A DNA stretch of 64,000 nucleotides from Syntrophus aciditrophicus SB. Its GTDB lineage: Bacteria; Desulfobacterota; Syntrophia; Syntrophales; Syntrophaceae. Positions 60,556 through 64,000 of the stretch are shown here, one piece after another. The stretch spans positions 620,001 through 684,000 of the forward strand of contig NC_007759.1 in the NCBI RefSeq assembly GCF_000013405.1, read 5' to 3'. The notes under the pieces are model-generated. The model ran no database searches, was not told the origin of the DNA, and saw only the letters and a list, made by a program, of their open reading frames with translations. Positions within the stretch are counted from its first letter, which is position 1. The number at the start of each line of letters is the position of its first letter. The translations under genes were made by a program, and so were the position numbers.

Positions 60556-61998
60556 ATGAGGGGAATGCCATTGAACTCCATGAAGCTTTTCAGAATAACA
60601 GACGTCATGCGCAGAAAGGTGCGCCATATTCATTTTGTCGGCATAGGCGGCATCGGTATGAGCGGGATTGCCGAGGTGCTTCTTAATCTGGGGTATACGG
60701 TCAGCGGGTCGGACCTGAGAACTTCGGATACCACCGAGCATCTGTCATCCCTGGGAGCCACGGTATTTCAGGGGCACAAGGCTTCCAACCTGACCGATGT
60801 CGACGTGGTGGTCACCTCAACGGCCGTGAGGAAGGATAATCCCGAAGTCCTGGAGGCGCACAGACGCTCTGTTCCCGTCATTCCCCGCGCGGAAATGCTG
60901 GCGGAACTGCTGAAAATGAAGGTATCCATTGCCGTATCGGGAAGTCACGGCAAGACCACGACAACTTCCATGATTGCAACGGTTATGGCCAGCGGCGGGC
61001 TGGATCCTACCATGGTCATCGGGGGCAAGCTGGGCAGTATCGGGAGCAACGCCCGGATGGGGCATGGGGAGTTTATCGTGGCCGAGGCAGACGAAAGCGA
61101 TGGCTCTTTTCTTAAGCTTTCGCCATCCCTGGCCGTCATTACCAACATCGACCGGGAACATCTGGATTTTTACCGGGGCATTGAAGACATAAAGGACGCT
61201 TTTCTGCAGTTTGCCAACATCGTTCCTTTTTATGGCTCCGCCGTCCTTTGTCTCGATGATCCTCACATCAAAACGATTCTTTCGGATATCAAGCGAAAAA
61301 CAATCACTTACGGGATGGAGCCGGCGGCGGACTATCGGGCGCAAGAGCTCCGTTTTAATGGAGCCGTTACGGAGTATGAACTCTATTATCGAACGGAATG
61401 TCTGGGATCCGTGACTCTTTCTGTTCCGGGGATGTTTAATGTATACAATTCCCTGGCGACTGTCGCTGTTGCGCGGGAACTGGACATGACTTTCCCTGAC
61501 ATACAGCAGGGTTTGAAAAGCTATGTTGGTGTGGGGCGTCGATTGGAAGTCAAGGGAAAAATCGCCGGGGTCACAGTGGTGGATGACTATGGCCATCATC
61601 CCACGGAAATCAGCGCGACGCTGGCGGCAGCTCGACAGGTCTGGAAAAATCGGATGATCGTGGTATTTCAGCCGCACCGTTATACGCGGACCCAGGCCCT
61701 TTTCCGGGAATTTCTCGGAGCCTTTACCGAAGCGGATCTTCTGATTGTGACAGACATTTACCCTGCCAGTGAGGATCCCATTGAAGGTGTCACGGCGGAG
61801 GCGCTTTGCGACGGCATCCGCTCCCTCACGCGCCGGGAGGTTCGCTATATTCCGAATTTCAGCGACATCACCGACTATTTGATGACCGTGGTGCAGCCGG
61901 GAGATACAGTGATCACACAGGGGGCGGGAAGTGTCAATTCGGTGGGCGTTTCTCTCTTGAGCCGACTGAAGGAGGTTGAGGATTCCCGTGCTGCATGA
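60556..61998 (+). CDS. murC: UDP-MurNAc-L-alanine ligase
   Basis: This ligase of up to 480 residues begins the peptide stem by adding L-Ala. It carries RHIHFVGIGGIGMSGIAEVL, the P-loop GSHGKTTTTSM (near 132), EADESDGSFL, INIDREHLDFY-type residues near 198 and VVDDYGHHPTEI. Start choice is unclear: ATG 60556, ATG 60565 and TTG 60571 are in frame, and GAGGGGA at 60558-60564 has its best spacing to the TTG. It overlaps murB by up to 23 bases. Confidence 0.97.
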   Translation: MRGMPLNSMKLFRITDVMRRKVRHIHFVGIGGIGMSGIAEVLLNLGYTVSGSDLRTSDTTEHLSSLGATVFQGHKASNLTDVDVVVTSTAVRKDNPEVLEAHRRSVPVIPRAEMLAELLKMKVSIAVSGSHGKTTTTSMIATVMASGGLDPTMVIGGKLGSIGSNARMGHGEFIVAEADESDGSFLKLSPSLAVITNIDREHLDFYRGIEDIKDAFLQFANIVPFYGSAVLCLDDPHIKTILSDIKRKTITYGMEPAADYRAQELRFNGAVTEYELYYRTECLGSVTLSVPGMFNVYNSLATVAVARELDMTFPDIQQGLKSYVGVGRRLEVKGKIAGVTVVDDYGHHPTEISATLAAARQVWKNRMIVVFQPHRYTRTQALFREFLGAFTEADLLIVTDIYPASEDPIEGVTAEALCDGIRSLTRREVRYIPNFSDITDYLMTVVQPGDTVITQGAGSVNSVGVSLLSRLKEVEDSRAA

Positions 61999-62914
61999 TT
62001 TTTTTATCAAAGAACAATTGAAGTCCTGTGTTTCGGGGGCTGTGCTTTTCGATGAACCTCTGGATCGTTATACCTCCATGGGTGTGGGCGGTCCGGCCGA
62101 TGCACTGGTGGTTCCGCAGAGTATGGAGGAACTGGTGCAGCTGGTTCGTTTTCTGCGGAAAGAGAACATCCCCTTCCTGACTCTGGGAAACGGAACCAAT
62201 CTGATTGTCAGAGACGGAGGCTGCCGGGGAGTGGTTGTCGCTCTGCGGGGGCTGCAAAAACTGTCCTGGGCTTCAGACCCGGAAGGAAAGATCCGGGTGC
62301 AGGCGGAAGCGGGTGTCCCTCTGGCTTCGATCGTTCAGCTCTGCATCAAAGAATCTCTGGCTGGTCTGGAATTCTGCACTGGCATCCCCGGCAGTGTAGG
62401 CGGGGCGGTTCGGATGAACGCCGGAGCATTCGGGAGAGAAATGAAAGACGTGGTAACAGCGATTACCGTGCTGAATGAGCATTTGGAGTTGGAGACGCTT
62501 TCCCGCCGGGAGCTTTCCTTTGAATACCGTCGTTTGAATCTTTCCGATGAAGCGGTGATTGTCTGTGCCGAGTTTGCTCTGTGTCCAGGAGAGCGGGAAT
62601 CGATATCCGCTGAAATCAGTGAAATTCTGGCCTTGCGGAAAAGTAAGCATCCTCTTAACTTTCGAAACGCGGGCTCCATCTTTAAAAATCCTCGCAATCT
62701 GCCCGCGGGTCAGTTGATCGAGGAAACCGGCCTCAAGGGGACCCGTCGAGGGGATGCCATGATTTCAGAGAAGCATGGCAATTTCATCGTCAATCTGGGG
62801 CATGCCCGGGCCGCGGATGTGGTTGATCTGATTGAGGAGATTAAAGGTCGGGTTGAGAATTGCCGGGCCATACAACTGGAAGCTGAGGTTCATATTGTCG
62901 GAGAAGATGGATGA
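61988..62914 (+). CDS. murB: UDP-N-acetylenolpyruvoylglucosamine reductase
   Basis: This FAD enzyme of about 308 residues reduces the enolpyruvyl group to make UDP-MurNAc with NADPH. It shows TSMGVGGPADALVVP, LGNGTNLIVRDGGCRGVV, GLEFCTGIPGSVGGAVRMNAG (near 120-140 in parts) and NAGSIFKNP with the catalytic Ser, plus a C-terminal SEKHGNFIVNLG. GTG at 61988 is chosen; a TTG at 61976 directly abuts the GGAGG site and is less likely. It overlaps murC and overlaps ftsQ by four bases. Confidence 0.97.
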   Translation: MLHDFFIKEQLKSCVSGAVLFDEPLDRYTSMGVGGPADALVVPQSMEELVQLVRFLRKENIPFLTLGNGTNLIVRDGGCRGVVVALRGLQKLSWASDPEGKIRVQAEAGVPLASIVQLCIKESLAGLEFCTGIPGSVGGAVRMNAGAFGREMKDVVTAITVLNEHLELETLSRRELSFEYRRLNLSDEAVIVCAEFALCPGERESISAEISEILALRKSKHPLNFRNAGSIFKNPRNLPAGQLIEETGLKGTRRGDAMISEKHGNFIVNLGHARAADVVDLIEEIKGRVENCRAIQLEAEVHIVGEDG

Positions 62915-63756
62915 AAAGAGCTTTCACAAGAAAGCTGGAGGCAAAAAAATATCGATTGAAGCGTCGCAGCAGGACGATATTCGTCGATATCTTCCGATCA
63001 ATTCTCCTCATTGTTGTAATTCTGCTTACAGGTGCTGTGCTGATTTTTGCATTTAATTTTACAATCAGTGCTCCCTGTTTCCGTGTTCGCGAAACGGTTG
63101 TCCGCGGGTGCCGGGAGTTGACGGAAAAAGAAGTTCTTCTTCTCGGTCTGGTGAGCTCTTCGCAGAACCTGCTGGCATTGAATGAGAAAGCTCTGGAACG
63201 GCGCATCAGTGCCAATCCCTGGATAAAATCGGTGTCCATCGGCCGGGAGCTGCCTGGCCGTCTGGTGGTTCAGATTCAGGAGCGCTCGGTAATAGCCGCG
63301 ATCAGGCAAGGCTCCAACCTTTATCTGATGGATCAGGAAGGCGTTATTTTCAAGAAACTGGATAAAAATGACGAAAGTGATCTTCCTGTATTGACAGGGT
63401 TTTATCAGGAGGGCAAATTGAATGAGCTTCTTCTGAAAAACGCAAGGACTTTAATAAATGATCTGTCAAGTTCCAAGTACTTTCCGACTATTGACTCTGT
63501 TTCAGAAATTCAGGGTAATGAAGTTTTGGGTATTTCAGTCTTTACCGACAACGGGCTGTGTCTTGTCCTGGGAGTTGATGATTACGGCACAAAATTGCAG
63601 CGTCTGTCTCCGATTCTCGAGGATTTGGAAAGACGCCAATTGAAAGAGGGGTTTCTTCGCATTGATTTGAGAAATCCGTTGAAAGTAACCGTTTCAAAAA
63701 GAAATATTCCTGCTCCCAGAGGACTTTCTGATTCACGGCAGGAATATAAGACATGA
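62911..63756 (+). CDS. ftsQ: Cell division protein FtsQ
   Basis: This 281-residue bitopic protein has a basic cytoplasmic tail (about 1-28), one membrane segment (about 31-50, ILLIVVILLTGAVLIFAF), a POTRA domain (about 57-125, VRETVVRGCRELTEKEVLLLG, then NPWIKSVSIGRELPGRLVV) and the FtsQ beta domain ending in LKVTVSKR. It bridges early and late division proteins. It follows murB directly; no ddl gene intervenes. Confidence 0.93.
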   Translation: MKRAFTRKLEAKKYRLKRRSRTIFVDIFRSILLIVVILLTGAVLIFAFNFTISAPCFRVRETVVRGCRELTEKEVLLLGLVSSSQNLLALNEKALERRISANPWIKSVSIGRELPGRLVVQIQERSVIAAIRQGSNLYLMDQEGVIFKKLDKNDESDLPVLTGFYQEGKLNELLLKNARTLINDLSSSKYFPTIDSVSEIQGNEVLGISVFTDNGLCLVLGVDDYGTKLQRLSPILEDLERRQLKEGFLRIDLRNPLKVTVSKRNIPAPRGLSDSRQEYKT

Positions 63757-63936
63757 CCCTGACAGGCGGAAGAGAGCAGGTCAGCGAGGCTTGGAAGGAA
63801 AGATTCCGGGGGTTAGTGTGACAATAAGGGAAGAGTCGGTGGCTATGCCGACAACTTCGTTCATTTCAAGACAGGAGAGGATGCACAAGTTCTTGTTTCA
63901 CATCCTCCCATTATCAGAGAAAGGTGGACAGAGCAA

Positions 63937-64000
63937 ATGGGTATGCAGGGCAATGTCATCGTCGGATTGGATATAGGCACGACAAAAACCTGTGCCATTG
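63937..64000 (+). CDS. ftsA: Cell division protein FtsA (N-terminal fragment at window edge)
   Basis: Twenty-one codons are visible: MGMQGNVIVGLDIGTTKTCAI, cut by the window edge. The GLDIGTTKTCA sequence is the phosphate-1 motif of FtsA-type actin homologues, and FtsA is the expected next gene after ftsQ. AAGGTGG lies nine bases before the ATG at 63937; a second ATG at 63943 is also possible. A 180-base non-coding gap separates it from ftsQ. Confidence 0.88.
   Translation, partial: MGMQGNVIVGLDIGTTKTCAI

Noticed and set aside
63791-63976. 61-codon frame between ftsQ and ftsA
   Set aside because: It runs into the ftsA coding start in another frame and shows no conserved sequence.

Overview
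The window looks like chromosomal DNA of a Gram-negative, mesodiaminopimelate-peptidoglycan bacterium of the Desulfobacterota (former Deltaproteobacteria), most plausibly a Syntrophales/Syntrophus-type organism. This is inferred from gene content and order, not from a search. The pointers are an ATP synthase operon with paired b' and b subunits but no a or c genes, a thrS-infC-rpmI-rplT-pheS-pheT-ihfA-merR block, a DHH-CBS-poly(A)polymerase fusion, a PxxKW cysteine-rich protein, and TTG/GTG starts at many genes. Most of the window is housekeeping DNA; the only clear accessory DNA is at the extreme left.

Layout. (1) 1-1222: right end of an integrated element: a tyrosine integrase running off the left edge, short repeats upstream of it, and a 3'-terminal tmRNA (ssrA)-like fragment that serves as the attachment site, followed by the host terminator. 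(2) 1327-8726: a PpiD/SurA-like periplasmic chaperone (minus) diverging from the rod-shape operon mreB-mreC-mreD-mrdA-rodA. (3) 8727-15127: a candidate small RNA or leader with a strong terminator, then atpF'-atpF-atpH-atpA-atpG-atpD-atpC and its terminator. (4) 15172-26171: greA, a methyltransferase, a DUF2007-like protein, a Nudix hydrolase, a radical SAM protein, a TPM-domain protein, a nucleotidyltransferase-like protein, LemA, a membrane metallophosphoesterase and the DHH-CBS-tRNA nucleotidyltransferase fusion. (5) 26251-28616 (minus): UDP-xylose synthase and an animal-type UDP-glucose dehydrogenase, together a UDP-glucose to UDP-xylose route. (6) 28837-32461: rsmI, an unknown acidic protein, a GNA1162-like lipoprotein, a FecR-domain protein and pgsA. 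(7) 32659-40723: tRNA-Val(GAC) and the translation block, with infC starting at ATA. (8) 40788-47015: PxxKW protein, an orphan mannose-type PTS EIID with HPr and EI, a small conserved protein, a DUF72 protein and enolase. (9) 47236-64000: ruvX-mltG, then the division and cell wall (dcw) cluster mraZ-rsmH-ftsL-ftsI-murE-murF-mraY-murD-ftsW-murG-murC-murB-ftsQ-ftsA (cut by the right edge). Its mraZ promoter carries a textbook MraZ operator. No ddl lies between murB and ftsQ.

How it fits together. The mre/mrd operon and the dcw cluster supply elongation and division synthases together with the complete cytoplasmic route from UDP-MurNAc to lipid II, apart from MurA and Ddl. The DNPR motif in MurE predicts meso-diaminopimelate.

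I saw no CRISPR array, no insertion sequence and no clearly new multigene system. The most useful leads are the element boundary in ssrA, the possible small RNA before the ATP synthase operon, the orphan EIID-HPr-EI set, the MltG variant with an altered E-K-E motif, the CRP-like palindrome before murC, and the TPM/nucleotidyltransferase-like/LemA group.
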